In this document: one piece after another, positions 20,429 to 29,153 of the stretch
How positions within the stretch are numbered: the first letter of the stretch is position 1
Layout: every line of letters starts with the position of its first letter
Assembly (NCBI RefSeq): GCF_000759835.1
Contig: NZ_BBNB01000005.1
Coordinates: 1-36,812, forward strand
DNA: 36,812 bases
Reading direction: 5' to 3'
From: Citrobacter sedlakii NBRC 105722
GTDB taxonomy: Bacteria > Pseudomonadota > Gammaproteobacteria > Enterobacterales > Enterobacteriaceae
Position numbers and translations under genes: made by a program
Notes under the pieces: model-generated
Databases searched by the model: none
What the model saw: the letters and a program-made list of their open reading frames with translations, nothing else
Told to the model about the DNA's origin: nothing

Positions 20429-22357
20429 TTATTCCTCCAGTTGTTGAAGACTGCGGCTGCGAATCTCTTGTTGCAGCTTCTCGATCACTTCATTTACGTC
20501 CAGGCTGCCCAGGTCTTTACCACGGCGGGTGCGAACGGCCACTTTGCCAGCTTCCACCTCTTTGTCACCGCAGACCAACATATAAGGGACACGACGTAAA
20601 GTGTGCTCGCGGATTTTAAAGCCAATCTTCTCATTTCTCAAGTCTGCTTTTACACGAATGCCCGCATTTTGTAGTTTCTGCGTCAATTCGTTAACGTATT
20701 CAGACTGTGAATCGGTGATGTTCATCACCACGACCTGAACCGGCGCCAACCAGGTCGGGAAGAAGCCAGCGAACTCTTCGGTCAGGATACCGATGAAACG
20801 TTCCATTGACCCAAGAATGGCGCGGTGAATCATCACCGGCACTTTACGCTCGTTGTCTTCGCCGACATAGGACGCGCTCAGACGGGACGGCAGTGAGAAG
20901 TCCAGCTGTACAGTTCCGCACTGCCACGCACGATCGAGGCAGTCGTACAAAGTAAACTCAATTTTCGGACCGTAGAAGGCGCCTTCACCCAGTTGATACT
21001 CAAACGGGATGTTGTTTTCTTCCAGCGCCACCGCCAGGTCCGCCTCAGCACGATCCCACATTTCGTCGCTGCCGATACGTTTTTCAGGACGAGTGGAAAG
21101 TTTGACAACGATCTTCTCGAAGCCAAACGTGCTGTACATATCGTAGACCATACGAATACAGGCGTTAACTTCATCGCGGATCTGCTCTTCGGTACAGAAG
21201 ATGTGCGCATCATCCTGCGTAAAACCACGCACACGCATCAGACCATGCAGCGCGCCTGACGGTTCGTTACGATGGCAGCTACCGAATTCCGCCATACGCA
21301 GTGGCAGATCGCGGTAGGACTTCAGGCCCTGGTTAAAGATCTGCACGTGCCCCGGGCAGTTCATCGGCTTGATGCAGTATTCACGGTTCTCAGACGAGGT
21401 CGTGAACATCGCATCTTTATAGTTTTCCCAGTGCCCGGTTTTTTCCCACAGCACGCGGTCCATCATAAACGGACCTTTCACTTCCTGATACTGATACTCT
21501 TTCAGCTTGGAGCGGACGAAAACTTCCAGTTCACGGAAGATGGTCCAGCCGTCGTTATGCCAGAACACCATGCCCGGCGCCTCTTCCTGCATATGGTAGA
21601 GGTCGAGCTGCTTACCGATTTTACGATGGTCGCGTTTCGCCGCTTCTTCCAGACGTTGCAGGTACGCATTAAGGGCTTTTTTATCTGCCCATGCGGTACC
21701 GTAAATACGCTGGAGCATCTTGTTGTCGCTGTCGCCACGCCAGTATGCGCCCGCGGTTTTCATCAGTTTAAAGTGATGGCAGAAACGCATATTCGGCACG
21801 TGCGGACCGCGGCACATATCAATATATTCTTCATGATGATACAGGCCAGGCTGATCGTCATGAGCAATGTTCTCATCAAGAATAGAGACTTTGTACGGCT
21901 CGCCGCGTTTCACAAAGGTTTCGCGCGCTTCGTGCCAGCTCACTTTTTTCTTGATGACGTCGTAGTTTTTCTCCGCAAGCTCGTGCATCCGCTTCTCGAG
22001 CGCGTCGACATCTTCCTGGGTCAGGGTGCGGTCAAGATCAACGTCATAGTAGAAACCATTGTCGACAACCGGGCCAATCGCCATTTTGGTATTTGGCCAG
22101 AGTTGTTTGATCGCATGGCCCAGCAGGTGCGCGCAGGAGTGACGAATGATCTCCAGCCCTTCTTCATCTTTCGCGGTGATGATAGACAGCGAAGCGTCAT
22201 TTTCGATCAGATCGGAAGCATCCACCAGTTCACCGTTAACACGGCCAGCGATGGTAGCTTTTGCCAGACCCGGACCGATATCCAGGGCAACATCCATGGG
22301 GCTTACAGCGTGGTCGTAATGGCGTTGACTGCCATCAGGAAGAGTAATAACAGGCAT
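20429..22357 (-). CDS. thrS: Threonine-tRNA ligase
   Basis: ThrRS charges tRNA-Thr and edits Ser-tRNA-Thr, and also represses its own translation. The 642 residues match E. coli. They comprise a TGS domain (1-61), the editing domain with His73 and His77 (HSCAH) and Cys182/His186 (CRGPH), the class II catalytic core with zinc-binding Cys in NCPGH, and the C-terminal anticodon domain. The anticodon-like operator arm lies in its leader at 22379-22399. It is the first gene of the thrS-infC-rpmI-rplT set. A 382-codon frame on the other strand is a shadow. Confidence 0.99.
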   Translation of the reverse strand: MPVITLPDGSQRHYDHAVSPMDVALDIGPGLAKATIAGRVNGELVDASDLIENDASLSIITAKDEEGLEIIRHSCAHLLGHAIKQLWPNTKMAIGPVVDNGFYYDVDLDRTLTQEDVDALEKRMHELAEKNYDVIKKKVSWHEARETFVKRGEPYKVSILDENIAHDDQPGLYHHEEYIDMCRGPHVPNMRFCHHFKLMKTAGAYWRGDSDNKMLQRIYGTAWADKKALNAYLQRLEEAAKRDHRKIGKQLDLYHMQEEAPGMVFWHNDGWTIFRELEVFVRSKLKEYQYQEVKGPFMMDRVLWEKTGHWENYKDAMFTTSSENREYCIKPMNCPGHVQIFNQGLKSYRDLPLRMAEFGSCHRNEPSGALHGLMRVRGFTQDDAHIFCTEEQIRDEVNACIRMVYDMYSTFGFEKIVVKLSTRPEKRIGSDEMWDRAEADLAVALEENNIPFEYQLGEGAFYGPKIEFTLYDCLDRAWQCGTVQLDFSLPSRLSASYVGEDNERKVPVMIHRAILGSMERFIGILTEEFAGFFPTWLAPVQVVVMNITDSQSEYVNELTQKLQNAGIRVKADLRNEKIGFKIREHTLRRVPYMLVCGDKEVEAGKVAVRTRRGKDLGSLDVNEVIEKLQQEIRSRSLQQLEE

Positions 22358-22378
22358 GTTATGTCCTTATTTGCAGTG

Positions 22379-22399
22379 GTGACCCATACGCAAGATCAC
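22379..22399 (-). promoter_or_regulatory. thrS translational operator, anticodon-like arm
   Basis: On the minus strand GTGATC pairs with GGTCAC around a loop containing TTGCGTATG. The loop carries CGT, the anticodon of a tRNA-Thr isoacceptor. The arm ends about 20 bases before the thrS start, just before the ribosome site. In E. coli ThrRS binds this mimic and blocks ribosome loading. The match to the known operator is close. Confidence 0.88.
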
Positions 22400-22659
22400 A
22401 TACAAAGTTTCGATATTTAAAATTACCAAAAAGTAATGGGCTGATTCCCGCTTCACTCTGCGAAATATGTCACGGGTCACCGCAATGGCGACACTGGGCC
22501 TACACCCGCTTTTTGATAACACCGTCTGACAGTGTACACGGCATTGCCTGCCGTTCAAAGTCGCAATCACCCTGCCTGGTATGACGTAAATCAATTCACT
22601 GAAGCGCAGCAAGTTTTGTTACACTGCCGCCACGAACAAAGACAGACAGGACATGAATG

Positions 22660-22770
22660 ATGCCAACGCAACGCTTCGCAAAAAAACACTGGAAAATGGT
22701 GGTGGTGCTTATTGCCATTTGTGGCGCCATGCTTCTTCTGCGCTGGGCGGCAATGATTTGGGGTGAGTGA
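22660..22770 (+). CDS. yniD: Small single-span membrane protein YniD
   Basis: This 36-residue protein begins MPTQRFAKKHWKM and continues with one hydrophobic segment (about residues 13-34), ending in RWAAMIWGE. The basic front and single span suggest an inner-membrane protein with the N-terminus inside. It closely resembles the 35-residue YniD of E. coli, whose role is unknown, and lies in the same place beside thrS. The start could also be the ATG one codon earlier (22657); a weak ACAGG site precedes both. It is divergent from thrS and followed by a terminator. Confidence 0.88.
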   Translation: MPTQRFAKKHWKMVVVLIAICGAMLLLRWAAMIWGE

Positions 22771-22840
22771 CGGGCGACTTGTTTCAGACTGGCCACGCTG
22801 CGAGACGCTTAGAATAATTTACGTTTCATCACGAAAATAA

Positions 22841-22869
22841 AAAAACCGGTACATCAGGATCCGGTTTTT
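22841..22869. terminator. Bidirectional terminator between yniD and the 77-residue exported protein gene
   Basis: AAAAACCGG (22841-22849) pairs perfectly with CCGGTTTTT (22861-22869). A and T runs on both sides allow termination of both the rightward yniD and the leftward small exported protein gene. Confidence 0.85.
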
Positions 22870-22914
22870 ATAAAGAAAAATAACAAGTAGAACACACGTT
22901 GCGGTAATGAAATA

Positions 22915-23148
22915 TTAAGACCATTCACCCGCAACCAACGTATGCACATTAAACGCATCATTCATGCTTTGCCCCGTAGACTGCGAACCCGGTGCGATAT
23001 TCGAGCCGGCTTCTACGTCAGACGCCTGGGTAATGCCCACGCGCGAGGTGTTGTCTGCGTGCGTTGCTGTCACAGGTTCGGCAGCGAAAGCGCCGAAAGA
23101 GAGTGCGGAAAGCACGATCGCCGCACTGGCTGTTTTGATATTATTCAT
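22915..23148 (-). CDS. Small exported protein, unrecognised, with weak DUF1471-like start
   Basis: The 77-residue product starts with a clear signal peptide (MNNIKTASAAIVLSALSFGAFA, cleavage near residue 22), leaving a mature chain of about 55 residues in the periplasm or outside. The mature start AEPVTATHADNTSRVGITQA recalls YhcN/BhsA (DUF1471) stress proteins. The usual second half of that family, with an ITS and GTA strand pattern, is missing, and the tail instead is Ser/Gly/Asn-rich and ends VAGEWS. There is no cysteine. It is monocistronic, between two terminators. It may be a divergent or truncated DUF1471 protein or an unrelated envelope peptide; I cannot name a function. Confidence 0.7.
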   Translation of the reverse strand: MNNIKTASAAIVLSALSFGAFAAEPVTATHADNTSRVGITQASDVEAGSNIAPGSQSTGQSMNDAFNVHTLVAGEWS

Positions 23149-23382
23149 ATTGTTTTATCTCTTACTTGAATTAAAACCTGGTATTAAAGGCAATAATCTG
23201 CCTGTATCGCTAAGTGTAGATCTGGATCACACTTTTGCCTAGTCAAAATAATTAACAATTCGTGTCAAATAAATTGTATAAAGCAAGGATGTGATAAAGA
23301 TGGAGAAAATATGAAGAAATGAAAATTTCGAAAAAAATAAAACTCCGGTTGAAAAATAATAATACGGTAGCGCAATTTTAAA

Positions 23383-23407
23383 CGCCAGACTGCATAACAG
23401 CCTGGCG
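23383..23407 (-). terminator. ydiY terminator
   Basis: CGCCAG (23402-23407 on the minus strand) and CTGGCG (23383-23388) form a stem just after the ydiY stop, followed by TTTAAAATT. It is a likely, moderately strong terminator. Confidence 0.65.
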
Positions 23408-23412
23408 GAGTA

Positions 23413-24171
23413 TTACATCTTGTATCCGAGCGATACGGTCGTGCGGCGATCCGTATGCTCCGGTGCTGTTGCTGGCGGTTCGGAGTTCCAGGTAACGTTA
23501 TACGCCACCTTCAGACCAAAGTGTTCGTTGATGGCGACGTTGAGCGCCGTTTCAGAGTTCAGCGTAGTGTCCTCCGCACCGAACACCGACACACCCTGAG
23601 TGAATTTGGTGGTATCGGTCATCTGCCATGCATAAGCGCCTGACGCGTAACCCAGCGGCTGTGTCTCGGTGGTGCCATCGGTGTGCTCGTCGTATCGAAC
23701 GCCCGGACCGAATTCGAAACGGAAGCTGTGTACGGGGCCATTCAGGAACTGCCGTCCGTAACCGGCGGTGAGCACATCACGTTCGCGATAGCCGTTATAA
23801 CGATCCGTCAACCAACTGGCCTGACCAAAGAGATAATCGTAGTCGCTTAAGTTAAAACGGCTACGCCCGCCAACGGCATATTTTTCTGAAGAACGCTCAT
23901 CGTTAGAAGAGGTATTGCTTGCGTTGCCCCACAGCGACCAGGCGGTGGTTTGCCCGTACCATGTCATCGTTGTGTCCGCCGTTAAGGACGAACTTTTGGT
24001 ATTACCCGACTGCGCCAGATAGCCAGCGTTGAGGTTACCTTCGAAGGGTTTCTTCGCACTTGAGGGATCGTCCATGACAGTAAAAACGGAATCATCGGCA
24101 GCTGCATACATTGACGCAAACACGCCACCCGCCAGCAGAAACGCAGCGGGAACTGTCTTTAAAAGCTTCAT
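23413..24171 (-). CDS. ydiY: Outer-membrane-type protein YdiY (DUF481 family)
   Basis: The 252-residue protein has a signal peptide (MKLLKTVPAAFLLAGG, cleavage near residue 25). The mature chain shows the alternating beta pattern of a small barrel, ending in an aromatic-poor but barrel-like TVSLGYKM. DUF481 members are thought to be salt- or acid-induced outer membrane proteins; the function is unknown. Sequence such as NLNAGYLAQSGNTKSSSLTA and SWLTDRYNGYRERDVLTAGY is nearly that of E. coli YdiY. It is divergent from pfkB across a 287-base AT-rich spacer. Confidence 0.93.
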   Translation of the reverse strand: MKLLKTVPAAFLLAGGVFASMYAAADDSVFTVMDDPSSAKKPFEGNLNAGYLAQSGNTKSSSLTADTTMTWYGQTTAWSLWGNASNTSSNDERSSEKYAVGGRSRFNLSDYDYLFGQASWLTDRYNGYRERDVLTAGYGRQFLNGPVHSFRFEFGPGVRYDEHTDGTTETQPLGYASGAYAWQMTDTTKFTQGVSVFGAEDTTLNSETALNVAINEHFGLKVAYNVTWNSEPPATAPEHTDRRTTVSLGYKM

Positions 24172-24458
24172 TTATAAAGAGTCCGTACAACAAAAAAAGA
24201 GACCGTTACGGTCCCGGAAACTTTCAGAGGGATCAATGACAAACGCCTCAGGAAAGGTAACAAATTATAAAAAGGCTCGAATAACATAGCAATGAATTCT
24301 TATTTCATTTTTTGAATAAGAGAGTTCCCAAAGCATTAAATTGTTTATATATCTTTAAGGCAAACAAATTTAATAAAGAGCCAATAAATCAGCTTGTTAT
24401 TGACTTCACTTTATGCCTGTTCGGTGCCAGACTGAAATAAGCCTAACAGGAGGAAAAG

Positions 24459-25391
24459 ATGGTACGTATCTACACGTTAACACTTGCGCCCTCTCTCGAT
24501 AGCGCAACGATCACGCCGCAGATCTATCCCGAAGGGAAGCTTCGCTGTACGGCGCCCGTTTTTGAGCCTGGCGGCGGCGGCATTAATGTCGCCCGCGCCA
24601 TTGCCCATCTGGGCGGCACCGCTACCGCCATTTTCCCGGCAGGCGGCGCAACTGGCGAACACCTGGTATCGCTGCTGGCTGACGAACAGGTTCCAGTGTC
24701 GACCGTCGACGCCAAAGACTGGACCCGGCAAAACCTTCATGTTCATGTTGAATCCAGCGGTGAACAGTATCGCTTTGTGATGCCCGGCGCGGCACTAAAT
24801 GACGATGAGTTTCGCCAGCTTGAAGAGCAGGTTCTGGAGATAGAATCCGGCGCGATCCTCGTTATTAGCGGCAGTTTGCCGCCAGGGGTGAGCGTGGACA
24901 AGCTGACTCAGCTTATTACCGCAGCCCAAAAACAGGGCATTCGCTGCATTATTGATAGCTCCGGCGAGGCGCTGACCGCGGCGCTGGCGATCGGCAATAT
25001 CGAGCTGGTAAAGCCCAATCAGAAGGAACTGAGCGCGCTGGTTAACCGTGAGCTGACCCAACCCGATGACGTGCGTAAAGCGGCGGAAGAGATCGTTCGT
25101 AACGGTAAAGCCCGTCGCGTCGTCGTTTCTCTTGGTCCTCAGGGGGCGCTGGGCGTGGATGGTAAAAGCTGCGTGCAGGTCGTTCCACCGCCGGTAAAAA
25201 GCCAGAGCACCGTTGGCGCAGGCGACAGCATGGTGGGCGCCATGACCCTAAAACTGGCGGAAGACGCTTCGCTGGAGGATATGGTGCGCTTTGGCGTCGC
25301 GGCAGGTAGCGCGGCGACAATCAATCAGGGAACGCGGTTGTGTTCTCATGAGGACACACAAAAAATCTACGCCTGGCTCTCACAAGCCTGA
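24459..25391 (+). CDS. pfkB: 6-phosphofructokinase isozyme 2
   Basis: PfkB phosphorylates fructose 6-phosphate in glycolysis and is the minor isozyme in E. coli. The 310 residues have the ribokinase fold: the glycine-rich substrate loop PGGGGINVARA (38-47) and the catalytic GAGDS with Asp256. KPNQKEL (185-191), near the allosteric ATP site known in E. coli, is intact. A strong AGGAGGAAAAG ribosome site precedes the ATG. The gene is monocistronic with a terminator just after the stop. The promoter region has TTGACT at 24400-24405 but no good -10 at standard spacing, in line with the weak expression known for pfkB. Confidence 0.97.
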   Translation: MVRIYTLTLAPSLDSATITPQIYPEGKLRCTAPVFEPGGGGINVARAIAHLGGTATAIFPAGGATGEHLVSLLADEQVPVSTVDAKDWTRQNLHVHVESSGEQYRFVMPGAALNDDEFRQLEEQVLEIESGAILVISGSLPPGVSVDKLTQLITAAQKQGIRCIIDSSGEALTAALAIGNIELVKPNQKELSALVNRELTQPDDVRKAAEEIVRNGKARRVVVSLGPQGALGVDGKSCVQVVPPPVKSQSTVGAGDSMVGAMTLKLAEDASLEDMVRFGVAAGSAATINQGTRLCSHEDTQKIYAWLSQA

Positions 25392-25396
25392 TGCTC

Positions 25397-25417
25397 TCCC
25401 CCTCGTCCTGAGGGGGA
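25397..25417 (+). terminator. pfkB terminator
   Basis: TCCCCCTC and GAGGGGGA form a perfect 8-bp stem with a five-base loop six bases after the stop. The following T run is poor (TGCGTTT), so termination may be incomplete. Confidence 0.7.
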
Positions 25418-25489
25418 TGCGTTTACACCTGTCGGCATCCGTATTCACCGACTATGCTAAAAAAGCATGAATTTACAAAGAGGTGTCAA

Positions 25490-25798
25490 ATGGCCAGTGG
25501 GGATATCACCCGGTACATCGTTACCGTCAAGTTTCATGAAGATTCATTAACCGAAATCAACGAGCTTAACAACCATTTCACCCGCGCGGGTTTTCTGCTC
25601 ACGCTAACCGACGAAGACGGCAATGTGCATGAACTGGGCACAAACACGTTTGGGGTGATCAGCGCGCAAAGCCCGGATGAGGTAAAAGCTCTCGCGACCG
25701 GACTGGCGGAAAGCGCGTTAAACAAAACGCCCGATATCACAATAATGACCTGGGACGATTGGCAGAATGGGGAAAAATCATCGCCATTAGCCCGTTAA
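25490..25798 (+). CDS. ydiZ: Conserved protein YdiZ (function unknown)
   Basis: The product is 102 residues from ATG 25490 (MASGDITRYIVTVKFHED), which has a good AAAGAGG site 7 bases upstream. An in-frame ATG at 25454 would add 12 unrelated residues and include that ribosome site, so I reject it. The chain has no signal or membrane segment and looks like a small cytoplasmic alpha/beta protein. It matches YdiZ of E. coli in position and sequence. It lies between pfkB and yniA in the same direction; co-transcription with pfkB is possible if the weak terminator leaks. Confidence 0.9.
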   Translation: MASGDITRYIVTVKFHEDSLTEINELNNHFTRAGFLLTLTDEDGNVHELGTNTFGVISAQSPDEVKALATGLAESALNKTPDITIMTWDDWQNGEKSSPLAR

Positions 25799-25886
25799 CG
25801 CGTCCACGTTGTGCGTTAGTTCGTGTTTTTTCACCGCATTATTGCGCTAACCTTATGATCTGGCAGACAACATGGGGAGAGACATC

Positions 25887-26747
25887 ATGTGGCAGGCTAT
25901 CAGTCGTCTTTTAAGCGAGCAACTCGGTGAAGGCGAAATCGAACTGCGTAACGAACTGCCTGGCGGAGAAATTCATGCCGCATGGCATGTGCGCTATGCC
26001 GGACGTGATTTCTTCGTTAAATGTGATGAACGGGAAGTGCTTCCTGACTTCACCGCCGAAGCCGATCAACTGGAACTGTTATCACGCAGCCATACTGTCA
26101 CCGTACCAGAAGTCTGGGCGGTGGGAGCCGATCGGGATTACAGTTTCCTGGTGATGGATTATCTCCCTCCCCGTCCGCTGGACGCGCACAATGCGTTTAT
26201 TCTGGGGCAGCAGTTGGCCCGTCTTCATGAGTGGAGCGATCAGCCGCAGTTTGGTCTGGATTTTGACAACGCCCTTTCCACTACGCCGCAGCCCAACGCC
26301 TGGCAGCGACGCTGGTCGACCTTTTTTGCAGAGCAGCGCATCGGCTGGCAACTGGAATTAGCCGCCGAGAAAGGCATTGCCTTCGGTAATATCGACGCCA
26401 TCGTGGAACATATTCAGCAACGTTTGTCATCGCATCAGCCCCAGCCCTCTTTGCTGCATGGCGATTTGTGGTCCGGCAACTGCGCGCTGGGGCCGGACGG
26501 CCCGTACATTTTCGATCCTGCCTGCTACTGGGGAGACCGCGAGTGCGATCTGGCGATGCTGCCGCTACATACGGAACAACCGCCGCAAATTTATGATGGC
26601 TATCAGTCGGTCTCGCCGCTGCCGCTCGATTTTCTCGACAGGCAGCCGGTTTATCAACTGTACACGCTGCTTAATCGTGCCAGACTGTTTGGCGGTCAGC
26701 ATCTGGTAACAGCACAAAAGGCGCTGGACCAGATTTTAGCGGCCTGA
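25887..26747 (+). CDS. yniA: Fructosamine kinase family protein YniA
   Basis: This is a 286-residue cytoplasmic kinase-like protein of the fructosamine kinase family. These enzymes phosphorylate sugar adducts on amines so that they can be removed, and E. coli YniA has a likely role of that kind. The start ATG 25887 (MWQAISRLLSEQLGEG) has GGAGAGAC upstream; the earlier in-frame ATG at 25872 covers that site. HGDLWSGN (191-198) gives the catalytic Asp193 and Asn198, and Asp210 in IFDPACYWGDRECDLAM is the metal ligand. The N-terminal lysine in FFVKCDE should bind ATP. A terminator follows. Confidence 0.94.
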   Translation: MWQAISRLLSEQLGEGEIELRNELPGGEIHAAWHVRYAGRDFFVKCDEREVLPDFTAEADQLELLSRSHTVTVPEVWAVGADRDYSFLVMDYLPPRPLDAHNAFILGQQLARLHEWSDQPQFGLDFDNALSTTPQPNAWQRRWSTFFAEQRIGWQLELAAEKGIAFGNIDAIVEHIQQRLSSHQPQPSLLHGDLWSGNCALGPDGPYIFDPACYWGDRECDLAMLPLHTEQPPQIYDGYQSVSPLPLDFLDRQPVYQLYTLLNRARLFGGQHLVTAQKALDQILAA

Positions 26748-26773
26748 CATTCATTCCCGGCGACACTGCGCAG

Positions 26774-26818
26774 CCCTGCCGGACAGGCGTAAACCGCCCT
26801 CCGGCAGGGTTGTTTTAT
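26774..26818 (+). terminator. yniA terminator
   Basis: CCCTGCCGGA (26774-26783) pairs perfectly with TCCGGCAGGG (26800-26809), with further partial pairing inside, followed by TTGTTTTA. It overlaps the last codons of the convergent yniB gene. The sequence also resembles a REP-type unit in its GCCGGA content. Confidence 0.75.
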
Positions 26819-27351
26819 AAAAAGCCGAGCAGAGAAAAAAAGACGTAGCCAAGCGCGATAATAACCACCGGCAGGATATAGAGCGGGAAAATCTGCAGAA
26901 AAATGGTGTGGTGCGGTACGACAATGCGCGACTCGATTTGCTCGCGGGTTAGACCTTCACTGCCCTTCGCTTTTTCCAGAATAAGTTGATCCTCAACGCC
27001 CTCACGCAGAAAACGGGCCTGGCGGCTCATTCTGGCCCCGGAATCCTGCATTGCCAGCCCCACGAAAATCAGAATAAAAATCAACCAGAACATAATGTTC
27101 AGGCTATTCTGGAAATCAGGCGTCGGCGAGTTGTACCAGAACAGATTAAGAAACGGGGTGTTCACCCGCATCATGTCTATCATGACATGGGTAAAATCGA
27201 GCATGACGGCATTAATGCCTTCCTGCTTTTCGCTATGCGCATACATAAATTTCAGCGCGGAAATCAAAGTAGAAAGTAATGCTGGTATAAAAATCACCCA
27301 TCCCAGGATCCGTTTTAGCACCGCTATGCGTCCCGCTTGTTGATACGTCAT
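26815..27351 (-). CDS. yniB: Inner membrane protein YniB
   Basis: The 178-residue protein has about three or four hydrophobic segments: residues 14-33 (ILGWVIFIPALLSTLI), one near 80-100 (MFWLIFILIFVGLAM) and a C-terminal one from about 150. It is an inner membrane protein with no recognised domain or known role, matching E. coli YniB in place. GGGGAGCTC precedes the ATG. It is transcribed away from hxpB, and its stop lies within the yniA terminator region. Confidence 0.9.
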   Translation of the reverse strand: MTYQQAGRIAVLKRILGWVIFIPALLSTLISALKFMYAHSEKQEGINAVMLDFTHVMIDMMRVNTPFLNLFWYNSPTPDFQNSLNIMFWLIFILIFVGLAMQDSGARMSRQARFLREGVEDQLILEKAKGSEGLTREQIESRIVVPHHTIFLQIFPLYILPVVIIALGYVFFSLLGFL

Positions 27352-27477
27352 GAGCTCCCCTTGATAAAGACGCGTCGTTTTGGCTTAAGTCTACCCGCTG
27401 ATGACTGTTTTCGCTCGATCTTTAAAGACGCTATGATTATTCTCTGACCCCTGAACGCTCTATAAGGAGAGGTGGTA

Positions 27478-28146
27478 ATGACAATTCCGCGTCAAATTCT
27501 TGCGGCAATATTCGATATGGATGGCTTGCTGATTAACTCCGAACCACTATGGGATCGGGCTGAACTGGACGTGCTGGCAAGTGTAGGCGTAGATATCACC
27601 CGCCGCCATGAACTTCCCGATACGCTTGGACTGCGCATCGACATGGTGGTTGATCTTTGGTTCGCCCAGCAACCCTGGAACGGCCCGAGCCGTCAGGAGG
27701 TGACTGAGCGCATTATTCGCCGCGCGATCACGCTGGTCGAAGAGACGCGCCCGCTGCTCCCCGGCGTAAAAGAAGCCGTGGCGCTGTGTAAAGAACAGGG
27801 GCTGCTCGTGGGTCTGGCATCGGCATCGCCGCTGCACATGCTGGAGAAAGTGCTGACCATGTTTGACCTGCGCGACAGCTTCGACTCCCTCGCCTCGGCG
27901 GAAAAACTGCCTTACAGTAAGCCACATCCGCAGGTCTATCTCGACTGTGCGGCAAAACTGGGCGTGGATCCGCTTACCTGTGTCGCGCTGGAAGACTCCG
28001 TCAACGGCATGGTGGCTTCTAAGGCGGCGCGAATGCGCTCCATTGTCGTGCCTGCAAAAGAGGACCAACACGACCCACGTTTCGCGCTTGCCAACGTTAA
28101 GCTGACCTCACTGACTGAACTTACCGCCGCCGATCTGCGCGGTTGA
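27478..28146 (+). CDS. hxpB: Hexitol phosphatase HxpB (YniC), HAD family
   Basis: HxpB is a HAD-superfamily phosphatase; the E. coli enzyme acts on 2-deoxyglucose 6-phosphate and hexitol phosphates. ATG 27478 gives 222 residues, with GGAGAGG five bases upstream. Motif I is FDMDGLL (nucleophile Asp then acid/base Asp), motif II is LASASP, motif III is Lys in YSKPHPQVY, and motif IV is ALEDSVNG. The residue after DGLLI is Asn, where I recall Asp in the E. coli protein; this is outside the catalytic pair. A short cap domain lies between motifs I and II. Confidence 0.94.
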   Translation: MTIPRQILAAIFDMDGLLINSEPLWDRAELDVLASVGVDITRRHELPDTLGLRIDMVVDLWFAQQPWNGPSRQEVTERIIRRAITLVEETRPLLPGVKEAVALCKEQGLLVGLASASPLHMLEKVLTMFDLRDSFDSLASAEKLPYSKPHPQVYLDCAAKLGVDPLTCVALEDSVNGMVASKAARMRSIVVPAKEDQHDPRFALANVKLTSLTELTAADLRG

Positions 28147-28152
28147 TCACGC

Positions 28153-28181
28153 ACGGGCAGTGTCAGGCATTGCCCGTTTTT
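28153..28181 (+). terminator. hxpB terminator
   Basis: ACGGGCA and TGCCCGT form a stem, extended by GTG and CAT, followed by TTTTT, seven bases after the hxpB stop. It separates hxpB from kduD and makes kduD an independent unit. Confidence 0.85.
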
Positions 28182-28195
28182 CCCATCCCACCAAC

Positions 28196-28219
28196 AAAAA
28201 TAAAACATTGTTTCATTTT
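28196..28219. promoter_or_regulatory. KdgR-type operator upstream of kduD
   Basis: AAAAATAAAACATTGTTTCA followed by TTTT fits the palindromic KdgR operator, with AAAC and GTTT half sites around ATT. It lies about 80 bases before the kduD start and just after the hxpB terminator. KdgR (IclR family) represses pectin and ketodeoxygluconate genes including kduD in related bacteria. The match is strong; repression here is inferred. Confidence 0.75.
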
Positions 28220-28296
28220 GTATTGTGTTCTGTGTCTTCCTCTTCTATCCTTTTTTGCGGGCAAATAACGAATAACAGCGGGTCGCCGAGGTCACT

Positions 28297-29058
28297 ATGA
28301 TTTTGAATGCGTTTTCTCTTACAGGTAAAGTCGCTCTTGTTACCGGTTGCGATACCGGGCTTGGTCAGGGAATGACCGTCGCGCTTGCCGAAGCGGGCTG
28401 CGACATCATCGGGGTGAACCGTAAAATACCCCATGACACCGCCGCCAAAGTCGCGGCGACCGGTCGCCGTTTTTTCGCTATTCAGGCCGATCTCAGTCAG
28501 CAAGACCCTCTTGCGGATATCGTCGCGCAAGCCGTCGGGCAGTTTGGTCGTCTCGACATTCTGGTGAATAACGCCGGCATCATTCGCCGCGAAGACGCGC
28601 TCAATTTCAGCGAAAAAGACTGGGATGACGTGGTGAATCTGAACCTGAAATCCGTCTTCTTTCTCTCGCAGGCCGTAGCCCGCCAGTTTATTGCCCAGGG
28701 TGATGGCGGAAAAATCATTAATATCGCGTCAATGCTGTCGTTCCAGGGCGGGATTCGCGTTCCCTCATACACCGCGTCAAAGAGCGGCATCCTCGGGATA
28801 ACCCGGCTGCTGGCGAATGAATGGGCGCAATATGGGATAAACGTCAATGCCATTGCTCCCGGCTATATGGCGACCAATAACACGCAGCAACTGCGTGACG
28901 ACGCAGAGCGCAACAAAGAGATTGTCGATCGCATCCCCGCCGGACGTTGGGGTACGCCGGAGGACCTGCAAGGCCCGGTGGTTTTCCTCGCGTCTCGAGC
29001 CTCGGATTACGTCAATGGCTACACACTGGCGGTGGATGGCGGTTGGTTAGCGCGTTAA
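28297..29058 (+). CDS. kduD: 2-dehydro-3-deoxy-D-gluconate 5-dehydrogenase (KduD-type short-chain dehydrogenase)
   Basis: KduD interconverts 2,5-diketo-3-deoxygluconate and 2-keto-3-deoxygluconate (KDG) with NAD(H), in uronate and pectin breakdown. The 253 residues equal E. coli KduD and keep its diagnostic stretches (RREDALNFSEKDWDDV, IINIASMLSFQGGIRVPSYT, NAIAPGYMATNNTQQL). It has the SDR nucleotide loop TGCDTGLGQG (16-25), NNAG (91-94), Ser145, Tyr158 and Lys162. GAGG precedes the ATG. In E. coli kduD pairs with kduI elsewhere; here it is alone between hxpB and ydjM with its own KdgR-type operator. It may be the main copy or a paralogue; the rest of the genome is needed to decide. Confidence 0.88.
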   Translation: MILNAFSLTGKVALVTGCDTGLGQGMTVALAEAGCDIIGVNRKIPHDTAAKVAATGRRFFAIQADLSQQDPLADIVAQAVGQFGRLDILVNNAGIIRREDALNFSEKDWDDVVNLNLKSVFFLSQAVARQFIAQGDGGKIINIASMLSFQGGIRVPSYTASKSGILGITRLLANEWAQYGINVNAIAPGYMATNNTQQLRDDAERNKEIVDRIPAGRWGTPEDLQGPVVFLASRASDYVNGYTLAVDGGWLAR

Positions 29059-29121
29059 TCGCGCAATATTGACAAAGAGTTACAACGTCACCACTTCCGC
29101 CTACTGTATAAAAATCCTATA

Positions 29122-29137
29122 CTGTACGAATTAACAG
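29122..29137. promoter_or_regulatory. LexA box upstream of ydjM
   Basis: CTGTACGAATTAACAG is a perfect CTGT-N8-ACAG SOS box, 16 bases before the ydjM start. A second, degenerate CTGT site begins at 29104. In E. coli ydjM is LexA-regulated with two sites, and this layout agrees, predicting DNA-damage induction. Confidence 0.88.
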
Positions 29138-29153
29138 TTTATTGGGTTGTATC

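Noticed and set aside
21272-22420. 382-codon frame antisense to thrS
   Set aside because: It mirrors thrS codons, has no known motif, and its end runs over the thrS operator. It is a shadow frame.
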